Source: Conidiobolus incongruus B7586
Taxonomy: Eukaryota > Entomophthoromycota > Entomophthoromycetes > Entomophthorales > Conidiobolaceae
DNA length: 18,054 bases
Assembly (NCBI GenBank): GCA_000697335.1
Contig: JNEM01007791.1
Location: 1 to 18,054, forward strand
Reading direction: 5' to 3'
Positions 1 to 9,353 of this stretch are shown piece by piece. The first letter of the stretch is position 1. Each line of letters opens with the position of its first letter. A model generated the notes under the pieces. The model was not told the origin of the DNA and made no database searches. It saw only the letters and a list, made by a program, of their open reading frames with translations. Both the position numbers and the translations under genes were made by a program.

Positions 1-1134
1 TTTTTATGAAATTTTCTAATTCATTTATCAATATATAGTTTTAATTAATATTATTAATACTATTCAAATTTTACTTTCAAAATATCGAATATATAATAAA
101 ATTTAATAATTAATCAATATTATTAAATTTATAAAAGATAGAAAACTTAAATAATTCTAATAATCTTATAATAAAATTTTTTTGAACTTGGTTATTTGAT
201 AATTAACTAGTTTGATATAAAATTAAAATTTTAATTAATATATTAACCATTTATTAGTTATAAAAAATTATTAAATTGGGTAATATATATTTACCACCAT
301 ATTTTATTAAAAATTTATAAAATAATCTTGTAAATTAATTAATTTATATTATTATTTAATATTTCACTTTAATAAAATATATTGGAAAGAATATTTTTTA
401 TTATAATTTCATAATATTATTTATACTATATTTTAAATAATTAAAAATTAATATATTAAATTAATAAGATATAAATATATAATTTCAATAACTTTACCTA
501 TAGGTTAGTAAAATATTCTTGAGAAAATTTATTTAGCATTTGATTTATAATTTATTTGCTCTAATTTAAAACTCCAAAAAGGTTTGTATATACTATGAAC
601 TCTAATTTTTTTACGAAATTAATTGAATATTTTTATATTGTATATCATGATCTATAGATTGAAATAAACAATCATAGTATTAAATATTAATTATAATTAA
701 TTTCCATTGATTTTTCGAATTAATATATCATTATTATTTATATAAATTAATATATATATATAGCTTAATAAATATAAAGAGCAATATATACAAATATAAT
801 ATTTTATAAGAAAAATACATTTTTGAAATATTTCTTTTATATTATAATTTAATGATTAACACAAAGTTCTAATATAAGAATTATGATAAAAATCAATTTT
901 AACAAAATATTAGATATTTATTTATATATTAATATAGGTAATTAATTTGATAATATATGCCAAATTATGAATAATATATATATAACTATATATTAAATAA
1001 TATTTCCATACAAAAAGTTTTTAATTGATTATTTATAAAAATTATTATATAATTATATTAAATAAAAAATAATATATTCTCTAAATTATTAGTAAAATAT
1101 AGAACTTTATTATCTTATCAAATAATTATTAAAT
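1..1134. other. AT-rich non-coding left flank
   Basis: Almost pure A/T sequence with short dispersed runs and no reading frame, tRNA box or long repeat that I can support. One short stretch near 610-625 resembles the first codons of the lectin family (tttacgaaatt), but nothing after it follows the family, so I do not annotate a copy there. Confidence 0.7.
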
Positions 1135-1485
1135 ATGGCTGATATTTTCTTTTTGTGAATAATTTGAATTATATTACCTTTAATAAACTAAACCAAAATC
1201 CTACTAGTTGACAAATTTCATTGAACTCTGGTAATACTATTGAGCATATTAAGTATTGGATGATTAATATCTTTAAGTTTGGTTGCCTTTCATCAGTAAA
1301 ATTATAAATTTATATCTTAACATGAAAAATGATTAAATAGGATTAAGCATTAGCAATATATTTATATCATTAACTCATCACCTAATTACAAGATATTTTG
1401 TGCATTATTATTAAATTTTCAATTGTTGAATTTTTTTAACAAAATATTCCAAACAAAGGAAAAAACTCTGTCATTTTGCTAGTTC
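1135..1485 (+). pseudogene. Ancient, heavily decayed lectin-like copy (copy 0)
   Basis: There is no open frame, but the family pattern can still be followed with correct spacing. Near 1193-1264 a 24-codon stretch starts with NQNP and ends with KYW, the same distance as in the intact copy at 14345. The next Gly falls eight residues after that Trp, exactly as in the intact copies. A further stretch near 1305-1350 reads NLYLN..ND.IGLS, matching NKFLSASDDTVKLT of the intact copy. The end is placed near a ...TGTCATTTT... stretch that corresponds to the terminal QKWHF region, so both ends are approximate. The copy carries many breaks and is much older than the others. It is on the same strand and about 2.1 kb before copy 1, so it extends the array to the left. 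Seen: the spaced residues. Inferred: common descent. Confidence 0.55.
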
Positions 1486-3267
1486 TTAATAATTGGAATT
1501 TATCAACCATAATTTTGGGGTTAAGTTATTTAATCAAATCTTAAAGACTGTAAACATATATTATTGCACAATTATTTTGAATAAAATTTAGAAAATTTAA
1601 AAATGAATATAAAAATTTTAACTTTGAAAATTAAACAAAGTATCATAGTTAATTATCTATTTCAATCTTTGAAAAAAAATAAATTGAAAATTTATTAAAA
1701 TCAAATTAATACTACCATTTATTTGAATTTTATATTAAATAGTTCGTTTTCTGATTATTTCAGACACTGTCAAATGAATTTTAATAAAAAATTGAAATAA
1801 TCAGATTTATATGATATTAATTTCATAAAAATTAGTTTGAATTAAATATATCATACTGTGTAAATTAAAAAATTAATTCTCTAATAATAGTATAATTACA
1901 ATTGAAATATTAACTGCTATATTTATTTTATAAAATAGGTAAACTATTAAATATAATATCTACTCTCTAACTGAAAGACATCATATAATCATTATTAATC
2001 ATGAATATCTAATTAAAATGAGTTTAATGATTTTATTTAATATGATTCATTTCGCTTATTTAAAGACTAAAGTCTTGCATATTATCTGGGAAATGTGTAT
2101 TTATATTAAGACCAGGTAAAAGAAGATTTTTATAATTATTGAAAAATTCAGCTGTTAATAATTTAATAATAATTGTGAACTAGATTAATAATAATCAATA
2201 ATTATGATCTAAGAAAAGTTATTACCAGATATCTGAATCAAATTATCATTTTGAAACTTTTTTCATTATATGAGTACATTCATGTTTAATTATTTTTATT
2301 GTATTCATATATAATTTAAATATATATTATTAAATATCCAAATTTATACAAATCCTCAATAAAGGTAAACATATGAAACTGAATTAGTGAAAGTAACAAT
2401 GTCTGTTATAAACATATATGTAATATGTCACAAATTATATTTATATATTGTAATTTATTATACGTTGACAGATTAAGTACACACTTTTTATCCTGTCCGT
2501 TTTTTCAGTTATATCCTATTTGATATATTCAGTATGAAATCTAAGCAGAAAAAATTCATTTCATATGACATACTTTAAGTACATTCAATTCTGTAATTTT
2601 ATATAAGATTGTAAGGAAGAACAAAAATTTATTGTATATAGAAATATCATTATAATCTATTATTTATGACAAAAAATGAAATAATGAGTTCAGGTAGGTT
2701 TTTACCAAAAATTTGGACTGATTAATAACAGGGTAAAAGTTAAAATTTACAAACTTGTGAAACCTATTTGATTATTTATATATTTGATATTATTATCACA
2801 ATATCATTAAATAACTAGTAATAATTTCACATTTTGAGTTAAAAAATAGTTACAAATTATGATATTATTATCAAACTAAAATGCAAATAATTTCAAAATG
2901 ATCTAGATTTCAGCACAATCTGAATAATATGATATAAATTTTCATGATCAACTTACTAAATTATTCATAATTAATTTGTAAATAAAATTCATAATTTATT
3001 ATAGTTAACTACCATATTACAATAATTATGATCGAATTGTGGTATATAAATCATTTTGGTTTATTGTCTTGAATAAAAAAAGATATAATAATCCATTTGA
3101 TTTAGAATTTGATTTGTTGACCAATTTATATATATTCAAATTTAAGCCACCCAAGTTTAATTGATAATTCATTGAATTCGAGGGTCCAATAATTTGATAA
3201 TATATTGTAATAAATATCATTAATAATTCATTAACTCTTAGCTTGACTTTATTCAATAATTTTTAGA
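1486..3267. other. AT-rich intergenic DNA between copies 0 and 1
   Basis: No convincing gene on either strand. A 76-codon minus-strand frame at 3026-3256 is rich in Asn, Leu and Ile, has no motif and has the composition of the surrounding DNA, so I do not call it. A slightly GC-richer patch at 2060-2125 shows a faint resemblance to the C-terminal part of the lectin family but no upstream match. Confidence 0.6.
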
Positions 3268-3675
3268 ATGACTATTCAAAACAATCAAATTTACGAAATT
3301 GTGAATGAAGAATATGGAACTGTACTATCAGCGGATCCTAATCAAGGTCCACCAGTTTCACCTAGTTGCTGGGATCCCCACCAAATTCCTGAGAATTTTA
3401 GACATTGGATGGTGACATCGCATTACAATGGGTTTACTCTAATGAATCGAGGAACTCATAAATATCTCAGTGCTGAGGATGAGGGAGTGGGAATGAGTTA
3501 TGATAACGACTCTGTGTGGACTATTAATGAATATGATGATTCCGGTACTTGCAACATTATGAATAAAGACTGCGCCATTGAGCTGTCTGGAGAAAATAAT
3601 GGTAATAGAGTGGAATTTAAGCCTATCAATAATGGACGAGCTCAAAAGTGGCGTTTTAGAAAAGTCGATTATTAA
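3268..3675 (+). CDS. Ricin-B-type beta-trefoil lectin-like protein, copy 1
   Basis: An intact, intronless gene of 135 residues. Three trefoil repeats are visible: residues 8-49 (IYEI, DPNQ, then W47), 55-87 (GFTLMN, YLS, then W84) and 95-133 (CNIMN, IELSG, then Q126-K-W128). The QKW is the QxW signature of ricin-B repeats. Family members bind sugars, though no specific sugar-contact residues can be assigned here. There is no signal peptide or membrane segment, so a cytosolic protein is expected. The start at 3268 is supported because the first ATG of copies 2 and 4 and the second ATG of copy 8 lie a similar distance before IYEI. An AATAAA lies 28 nt after the stop. G+C is well above the flanks. 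Alternative: another beta-trefoil family such as fungal protease inhibitors (I66-like or mycocypin-like). Fold confidence is good; ligand unknown. Confidence 0.82.
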   Translation: MTIQNNQIYEIVNEEYGTVLSADPNQGPPVSPSCWDPHQIPENFRHWMVTSHYNGFTLMNRGTHKYLSAEDEGVGMSYDNDSVWTINEYDDSGTCNIMNKDCAIELSGENNGNRVEFKPINNGRAQKWRFRKVDY

Positions 3676-3702
3676 TCAGTAAGCCTCTTTGAAATTGAAT
3701 AC

Positions 3703-3708
3703 AATAAA
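3703..3708 (+). terminator. AATAAA poly(A) signal candidate for copy 1
   Basis: AATAAA 28 nt after the stop codon. The same hexamer sits 22-62 nt after copies 2, 3, 6 and 8. In DNA this AT-rich the word is also expected by chance, so the support is its recurring position. Confidence 0.4.
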
Positions 3709-3854
3709 CTTACTTGTTAATATTATAATTATAGTCTATCACATTTATAAATGAAATCTATTTGATAAATTTTTATAATAATACTATTCCCATTGATTTT
3801 TTTTTGCATTTTTGAGGTACTTTATTGAAGATGTTAATCATTGAATTAATTGTC

Positions 3855-3890
<36 letters not shown>
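3855..3890. repeat. (AAT)12 microsatellite
   Basis: Twelve uninterrupted AAT units in the 3' flank of copy 1, about 180 bp after its stop codon. A shorter run of the same repeat on the opposite strand (ATT) abuts the start codon of copy 4. Confidence 0.95.
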
Positions 3891-4400
3891 TTCTTCAGTA
3901 GTAATTAGTGATATATAATATAAAATTCAGTCCAATGGTCTTGTATAATATTTGATATGTTGCATTTTGATTTAACATATTTATATATTTATTTTCATTT
4001 TAAATAAATATTCTTTTAATAACAGGAAAAAATTGGATGGTCAAAGATTTATTTTTATAATTACATTAATATTTCACATTTTTTTATTTGAATATATTGA
4101 AATTATAAACCTTTCTTAAGAACAAAGGATTATTTATAATATTTGCATTAATATTTATGATTATGATTCTATCAATTGATCATTATTTGTTAATATTAAT
4201 GTATTGTTAGAAAATTAAGAATCAGAAATTAAATTTAATAATGATTGAAAAACAAATTAATATTACACATATTAGAAGAAAAAGAAATTATAAAATTGCT
4301 ATAGATTCATCTCAAAAATATTATTTTCATCATATTTAATAATATTATATTAAGTTAGTTTTAGAATTTGAAATCTATATCAATGAGTCGCAATATCACA

Positions 4401-4426
4401 ATTAAATTTCAATAATGAAATTTAAT
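4401..4426. repeat. 11-bp perfect inverted repeat with 4-nt loop
   Basis: The arm attaaatttca at 4401-4411 is exactly complementary to 4416-4426, with loop ataa between. It lies about 170 bp upstream of the start codon of copy 2. It is almost all A/T, so chance is possible, but a short loop with 11 perfect pairs is notable. Confidence 0.7.
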
Positions 4427-4595
4427 AGTTGTAATTATATTAATATTTATTAATTTATTTATCAATATGATTATGAAATTATTACATAGATATTAAATAA
4501 TTGATTAAATATTCATATAAATTAAGATCATTAACGGTTAAATTTTAATTTTCTATTAGTTATTCCAGTCTACATTAATAAAAAAAATAGTCAAA

Positions 4596-5003
4596 ATGGG
4601 TGTTGAACCTGATCAAATTTACGAAATAATCAATGACGAATATGGATTAGTATTATGCGCAAATCCCAATCAATTTCCTCCCAACAAGCCCTTCGGATGG
4701 GACCCCAGCAAGATTGAACCGAATTTCAGACATTGGATTGTCAATACTTGTGACTATGGGTTCACACTGATGAATCAGGCTACGCAACAATACCTCAGCG
4801 AGAGTGATAATGATGTGGAATTGACAGATCACAATCAATCTGTATGGGTGTTTAATGAAGATCAATCTACTGGTACTTTCAATATTGTGAATAGGGATTC
4901 GGTGATTGAATTGGAAGGAAAAGGTAATGGAGATAAAGTGGCATTTAAGCCATACAATGATCGTAGGGCTCAAAAGTGGTATTTTAAAAAGATTGAATAT
5001 TAA
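4596..5003 (+). CDS. Ricin-B-type beta-trefoil lectin-like protein, copy 2
   Basis: An intact, intronless 135-residue member. It aligns with copy 1 from end to end without a gap, and by hand count about 72 of 135 positions are identical. Conserved points are IYEI at 8-11, NPNQ at 23-26, WDP at 35-37, NFRHW ending at W47, GFTLMN at 55-60, YLS at 66-68, SVW ending at W84, IEL at 104-106, and RAQKW ending at W128. The differences cluster between these points, in what would be the surface loops of a trefoil. This suggests a kept core with a changing binding surface, which is inference. No signal peptide is visible. An AATAAA lies 61 nt after the stop. The long minus-strand frame inside this gene is a shadow. 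Ligand unknown. Confidence 0.82.
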   Translation: MGVEPDQIYEIINDEYGLVLCANPNQFPPNKPFGWDPSKIEPNFRHWIVNTCDYGFTLMNQATQQYLSESDNDVELTDHNQSVWVFNEDQSTGTFNIVNRDSVIELEGKGNGDKVAFKPYNDRRAQKWYFKKIEY

Positions 5004-5063
5004 TCATGAATTATATTTGGTTTAAATTTCAACCAAGTTTCATATTTTGTTGCATTTTTATTA

Positions 5064-5069
5064 AATAAA
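5064..5069 (+). terminator. AATAAA poly(A) signal candidate for copy 2
   Basis: AATAAA 61 nt after the stop codon of copy 2, in the usual window for fungal 3' end formation. Support is positional only. Confidence 0.35.
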
Positions 5070-5513
5070 TTATCATACAAATCTCTCTACAAAATTTTCT
5101 TTTTCTCAATTTTAGAGCGAACGATATTTATTATTATATAAAATATGAAAGATATTTAATATATGATATATATATCACAGTTAAATACAAAATAATGCTA
5201 TGTTTAAATTTGTTTAATTATAGACTGAACCCTTTCAAATACTCACTTAAAATAAAATATTTATAATATTCACAATTGAATCTTCTTTTTTATGTTTATA
5301 TTAGAATCTTATTATGATTTTCCTAAATAAACGAAAAAATCTTTCAAAAATAACTATTAATAGTATAATTATTATGTAATAGGGGTAAGAATATATAAAA
5401 ATTCTATAATAATTGATGTTCAAGCTAATAATAATTTCAATAATTAATCTGTTTATTTCTTGATACTCTGAACAATTTTTGTAATGAACAATATGATATC
5501 ATGTCGAGTTAAA

Positions 5514-5544
5514 ATGAAACGTTTGAATCAATAATGACGTGAAA
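5514..5544 (+). repeat. Upstream block shared with copy 8
   Basis: Begins atgaaacgtttgaat and corresponds to 13919-13949 (atgaaacatttgaat). About 26 of 31 bases are identical and the offset to the following lectin start is similar. It may be a conserved regulatory site or simply a remnant of the duplication unit. Confidence 0.55.
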
Positions 5545-5898
5545 GCTTTGTCATAACATTCAATTGAAAAGAATAAGGGGGTATAGATAAATGCATAATT
5601 AAAATTTATTTAATATTTCTTGTCAAATTTCCAATGATAAATGATTTGTTTTAAAATCAAAAATAATATTTTTTATTAAATGACAAATCTCAAGTATTTT
5701 AATAAAGTTATAATATATTTTATTATTATTTTTAATGAATTAATTATTTTATAAATATTAAATATTTTCATAAATTTAATAAAAATGCATGTTTATATTT
5801 AACTGTTTATAATAATTATATTTCATCATCAAGGTTATTTTTCATCCGTTGATATTTTTTATTTTAAGTATTAATATATATAAATCATATATTTCAAA

Positions 5899-6303
5899 AT
5901 GTACAATGAATCAAATGAAATTTACCAAAACTTTAATGATCAATATTGGTTAGTATTACCTGTAGATCTTGATCAAAATCCTCCAACGAAGCCCACCGGA
6001 TGGGACTCCAGCAAGGTTGAAGATAATTACAGATATTTGGTAGTAATTTCCTCAGATTCCGGGTTCACTCTCATCTATTTAACTATAAGGTAATTCTTCA
6101 TTTCAATTCATAACACAGTTGGATTGAGCGATAGCATTCTATCTGAATGGGTTCTCAACGAAGATGAAATTTTAGGTGCATACAACATTATGGATGGAGA
6201 CTACGTGATTGTATTAGAAGGAAAAGATAATGGGAATGGAGTGGCATTTCCACACAAAATTAATGGCAGAGCTCAAAGGTGGTTTTAAAAATGTGATTAT
6301 TAA
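5899..6303 (+). pseudogene. Broken lectin-like copy 3
   Basis: The first part is open for 64 codons and clearly belongs to the family: IYQNFNDQYW, DQNPP, GWDSSKVEDNYRY and SGFTL at the usual spacing. Family sequence also continues beyond that frame, with a recognisable second-repeat Trp region, a third repeat (YNIM.GD..I.LEGKDNGNGVAF) and a terminal RAQRW. The total length matches the intact genes. I estimate about three breaks. The divergence from neighbours is moderate, so the loss looks more recent than for copies 0 and 5. An AATAAA is kept at 6365-6370. A truncated 64-residue product could still be made, but it would hold little more than one trefoil repeat and would be unlikely to fold. 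Confidence 0.75.
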
Positions 6304-6890
6304 CCACCAATCTTTATTCATATTCAAGATATATTTCATTTAGCTTTAATATAATATTGAATTGAATAAATTTATTATCTATATATTTAGTAACTTTAAA
6401 AAAACCTATACATTTGAAATTTTTTTGGATTGTATCTAATGATTTAGTATAAACTCAGCTATTCCATGATATATAAAACAAAATTCTTAATTACTACCAA
6501 TTATATATAGCATCAAATGGTATTAATAAATACATTAAATTTCAAATTTATATAATATTGTTAACATGGACATTTATTTTGAAGTAATAATATATTGAAA
6601 AATCTAATATAATGGTATTAATAATTGTTTTAAAGACATGCAATGTCCCCCTTAATTTAAATAAATTATTCTTGGAAATTGAGTAGACTTTATAATTTCT
6701 ATACTTACTAGACTCTATGTTTTTTATATTATTTACAATTAAATTCATCCAAAACCATACTAATATCATACACCTGAAAGAGTCCTCGAATATATTCTAC
6801 ATAATTGATAAAAAATAGTATTCTCTTTATATTAATATATATACAATAATCAATAACCTTGAAAATGCTTTATTTTAGGTATGATATTAA

Positions 6891-6910
6891 TATATATATA
6901 TATATATATA
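6891..6910. repeat. (TA)10 microsatellite
   Basis: Twenty uninterrupted bases of alternating T and A within AT-rich intergenic DNA. Confidence 0.9.
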
Positions 6911-6986
6911 CTGTATTCATTTTGGCTTTATTATATCACAAACAAGGGAAAAATTCAATATAAACTAGGAAATTTAGTCAATCTTG

Positions 6987-7035
6987 CAGTGTTTAATATT
7001 ATATCAAATTAAAAAATTTAAATCATTAAACACTG
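6987..7035. repeat. 11-bp perfect inverted repeat, 27-nt spacer
   Basis: The arm cagtgtttaat (6987-6997) is exactly complementary to attaaacactg (7025-7035). Each arm contains four G/C pairs, which is unusual in this background and makes chance less likely than for the AT-only hairpin at 4401. Confidence 0.8.
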
Positions 7036-7623
7036 AATAATTTGTGATTTATGAAATAATACCAATTTTTTTTAAAATATCCGCAATTATAGTCATTAAG
7101 TAATTACTCTAAATGATATTTTATAATATATGAAACAATTTTTATTTTTTATAATCATGAAATAAAACTTGAATCTAGTTAAAATTTAATATTATTACTC
7201 CTGCTCAGTTATTTTTGACAATTCTAAATAGTCCACAAATGTGGATAAATTAATTAAAAAATAATCATTTTAGAAAAAAAAATACATATTTTGCCCAAAA
7301 TCACTTGTATATTTTGTAATTTAACAGAGTATATTGGCAGACTTAATAATATTTCAATGTTTCAACGTCACCAAAGTCCAGTATTGTGATTTCACAATTT
7401 TATATTTAATACAACATTTAAGTTTTCATTGAATAAATAATATGATTATTAAATTACTTCATTGATTTTCATCTTTTGATTTTAATTTAGTATAAATAGA
7501 TATTTCATTACAAGATATTGTTATAATAATCAATTTAGTTTATTATTATTTAATTAGGTATTCTAATTTAAGAATAATTATTAAAATTGTATTAAATTAA
7601 TCATATTTAGTTTAATCTTGCTA

Positions 7624-7644
7624 ATTATTATTATTATTATTATT
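7624..7644. repeat. (ATT)7 microsatellite abutting a start codon
   Basis: Seven ATT units end three bases before the ATG of copy 4, in the presumed 5' leader. If read in frame from an upstream TTG it would give a run of Ile, which is why the start is better placed at 7648. Confidence 0.9.
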
Positions 7645-7647
7645 ATC

Positions 7648-8088
7648 ATGATTATTCAAGGAGGTGAGATTTACGAAATTGTGAACGACCAATACGGGAC
7701 AGCATTATCTGCGAATCCCGAAGAAAATCATCCAAGCTTTCCTACCGGGTGGAATCATGATCATATCCCAGAGCATTTCAAACATTGGAAAGTACATGTT
7801 ACTGGAGATGGGTTTGCTCTGGAAAATCAAGGCACTCATCAATTCCTCAGCTCTAGTAAAGATGCAGTAGAATTAAGTGATGATATGGAATCCTCGTGGA
7901 TAATTGAAGAAAATCAAGATTCAGGAACCCATCAGATTGTAAGAGGAGACTCAATGATTGAACTATCTGGAGATGATAATGGGGATAAGGTGAAATTAAA
8001 ACCCAACAGTCATGAAAGAGCTCAAAAGTGGCATTTTAGAAAGGTTTTGAATCATAACCCAAATATTTCTCTTGAAGAATTATTATAA
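7648..8088 (+). CDS. Ricin-B-type beta-trefoil lectin-like protein, copy 4 (C-terminally extended)
   Basis: An intact, intronless gene of 146 residues from the ATG at 7648. I prefer this ATG to an upstream TTG at 7618 because it puts IYEI at residues 8-11, exactly as in copies 1 and 2, and because the extra N-terminus would only be the translated ATT repeat. Family points: NPEENHPSFPTGW, EHFKHW, GFALENQGTHQFLS, SSW, IELSGDDNGDKV and RAQKWHFRKV. It differs from its relatives by about eleven residues after the terminal trefoil strand, an Asn/Glu/Leu-rich tail (LNHNPNISLEELL). Whether the tail has a role or is read-through into former 3' DNA is open. No signal peptide. I see no AATAAA directly after the stop. 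Likely a cytosolic sugar-binding protein; ligand unknown. Confidence 0.82.
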   Translation: MIIQGGEIYEIVNDQYGTALSANPEENHPSFPTGWNHDHIPEHFKHWKVHVTGDGFALENQGTHQFLSSSKDAVELSDDMESSWIIEENQDSGTHQIVRGDSMIELSGDDNGDKVKLKPNSHERAQKWHFRKVLNHNPNISLEELL

Positions 8089-8472
8089 ATATTATAATAT
8101 ATTAATACTTTACTATTTTATTTTTTTAAAGTATACTTTGATTTTACCAATTTTACCTAATCTAAAAAAATAATTTTAATTTGATAGAAATAATTGGATG
8201 TAAAAAGTAAATATTGTACATATAATTCATTGTAAAGCAAATAGATATATTCAATTCCCATTATTAAGAATTTATTTTTAAATATTTATTCTAAGGAAGA
8301 TAAAATATCAGGAATAATATTCAATAGTAACTTGACGAAATATAACTAATAAATTTTTTTACAAATATTTTAAATAATTAGATTCAGTACTTTAATCACA
8401 AACTCAATATTAAAACTATAATATATATTAATAATTTTTTCATTGATATATAAAATTTTATAATTTTTTATT

Positions 8473-8496
8473 AACACGTTTTGGGAAAGCCGTGTT
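8473..8496. repeat. 6-bp hairpin at the left edge of the GC-rich island
   Basis: aacacg (8473-8478) and cgtgtt (8491-8496) are exact complements around a 12-nt loop. In addition, attaacac at 8470-8477 has an exact inverted partner gtgttaat at 8834-8841, beyond the right edge of the island. Both are short and could be chance. Confidence 0.5.
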
Positions 8497-8805
8497 TAGA
8501 GTAGTTTAAATAAAAGAAAGAGATCTGGTGAATTCCAGGTAAGTGTTGGGGAGATAGGGGGTTTATTGGTTGAAATCAAATAGCTGGAAGGACCCAGATC
8601 GAACTCTTCCAGTTGAGAATAACTCTAATCCCGAGTTTTATATAGAGTGAGTTGGGTAAGATGATTCATGAGGTTCTCCGGTGACTTGCAACATTGGCCA
8701 ATTAAAAGATAGAGCGAGGGCAGATGACATAAGAGAGGGAAATGGCTTTAAAATTAGCTTGATGTAAGAATATTTAGGTAGAAGCGAGTCACCTTACTTG
8801 TGACA
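8493..8805 (-). mobile_element. GC-richer island, possible solo LTR or other inserted element
   Basis: By hand count four successive 60-base lines from 8521 have about 42, 43, 45 and 37% G+C, against far lower values on both sides. No long ORF lies in it. Read on the minus strand there is GGCCAAT (CCAAT at 8697-8693), then TATATAAAA about 50 nt on (8644-8636), then AATAAA about 70 nt on (8567-8562). This is the order expected of an LTR with promoter and poly(A) signal. The block can be framed as TGT...ACA at 8493-8805 (about 313 bp). I see no target-site duplication, no partner LTR and no internal coding region in the window, and the right edge is blurred because DNA related to 12434 onward begins there. 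Alternatives are a non-coding RNA gene, a SINE-like element or a promoter relic. As an LTR it would be a lone remnant. Confidence 0.35.
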
Positions 8806-9353
8806 TTATGGTATTAAGTTTTTCATGTATTTTGTGTTAATTAAATCAAAGGTTTTTAACTTGGATCCTTGGTCAATTCAATATCTTTTATGCTATGTAT
8901 CAAATCATTTATAGTAAGAGTAAGTTACATTATTATATAATACTAATCTTTAAACAAAAAGGTCTATATGTCATGAAATAGATATAACTTAATATCAATT
9001 CATATGAATTTTTCGATTTGTGATTTTAGTAATTAATGAAAATATGAACTTAGAATTCAAAAATTGATCAATATGTTAGCTTAGAGTGTAATTATTATAA
9101 AATCACAAAAATTCAAGTTGGAAAAATAATCCAGATTTTAGCTTATTGGTTTGAATAATAGATAAACTGAAAATATTATTTAATAGATATTGATAATTAA
9201 CTTGATATTCAAATAAATTGAGGTCAGAATTTAAAAACTTTTTCTATTATATAGATCAATATAACAGAATTTAGTATTGTGTTAATTTAATTGTCCTCAT
9301 TATTAAAATTAACCCCATACAGTTTAGATAGATAATACCAAATCATTATTATC

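Larger units (their letters stand above)
3676..4595. other. AT-rich intergenic DNA between copies 1 and 2
   Basis: Contains the poly(A) signal candidate of copy 1, the AAT microsatellite and, at 4401-4426, an AT-rich perfect hairpin. I see no gene or decayed lectin copy here. Confidence 0.65.
5004..5898. other. Intergenic DNA before copy 3, with a duplicated block
   Basis: AT-rich with no gene. A block at about 5484-5544 is related to 13889-13949, upstream of copy 8. In the core (5514-5544 against 13919-13949) I count 26 identities in 31 positions without a gap. Both cores lie about 385-430 bp before the start codon of their lectin gene, so upstream DNA was duplicated with the genes. Confidence 0.65.
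6304..7647. other. AT-rich intergenic DNA between copies 3 and 4
   Basis: No gene that I can support. It holds the AATAAA at 6365-6370, a (TA)10 run at 6891-6910, an 11-bp perfect inverted repeat at 6987-7035 and the ATT run just before copy 4. The 73-codon minus-strand frame at 6548-6769 is of low complexity and without motifs. Confidence 0.65.
8089..9353. other. Intergenic DNA between copies 4 and 5, with a GC-richer island
   Basis: AT-rich DNA surrounds a GC-richer island at about 8493-8805 (see separate entry). The part from 8797 to about 8945 is related to 12434-12580, upstream of copy 7: both contain ttgtgacattatg, a tgttaattaaatcaaa-like stretch, a tggatcct and an agagtaa.tta stretch in the same order. 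No gene was found. Confidence 0.6.

Noticed and set aside
595-660. Possible start of a further fossil lectin copy (ttttacgaaatt after an ATG)
   Set aside because: No later motif follows, and the distance to copy 0 (about 540 bp) does not fit the array spacing. Chance in AT-rich DNA is likely.
2060-2130. Patch with faint similarity to the third lectin repeat (ILSG...ILRP)
   Set aside because: No first- or second-repeat match upstream and spacing not convincing.
3026-3256. 76-codon minus-strand frame just before copy 1
   Set aside because: Low-complexity composition (Asn, Leu, Ile), no domain or motif, and AT content equal to intergenic DNA.
6548-6769. 73-codon minus-strand frame
   Set aside because: Same reasons: no motif, intergenic composition, no support from context.
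7618-7647. Upstream TTG start of copy 4 that adds a hydrophobic Ile run resembling a signal peptide
   Set aside because: The run is the translated ATT microsatellite. The ATG at 7648 gives the same N-terminal spacing as the other copies.
8580-8620. tRNA-like internal promoter boxes (tagctggaagg and agatcgaactc) in the GC-richer island
   Set aside because: Both match the A and B box consensus imperfectly and lie only a few bases apart, too close for a tRNA or tRNA-derived SINE.
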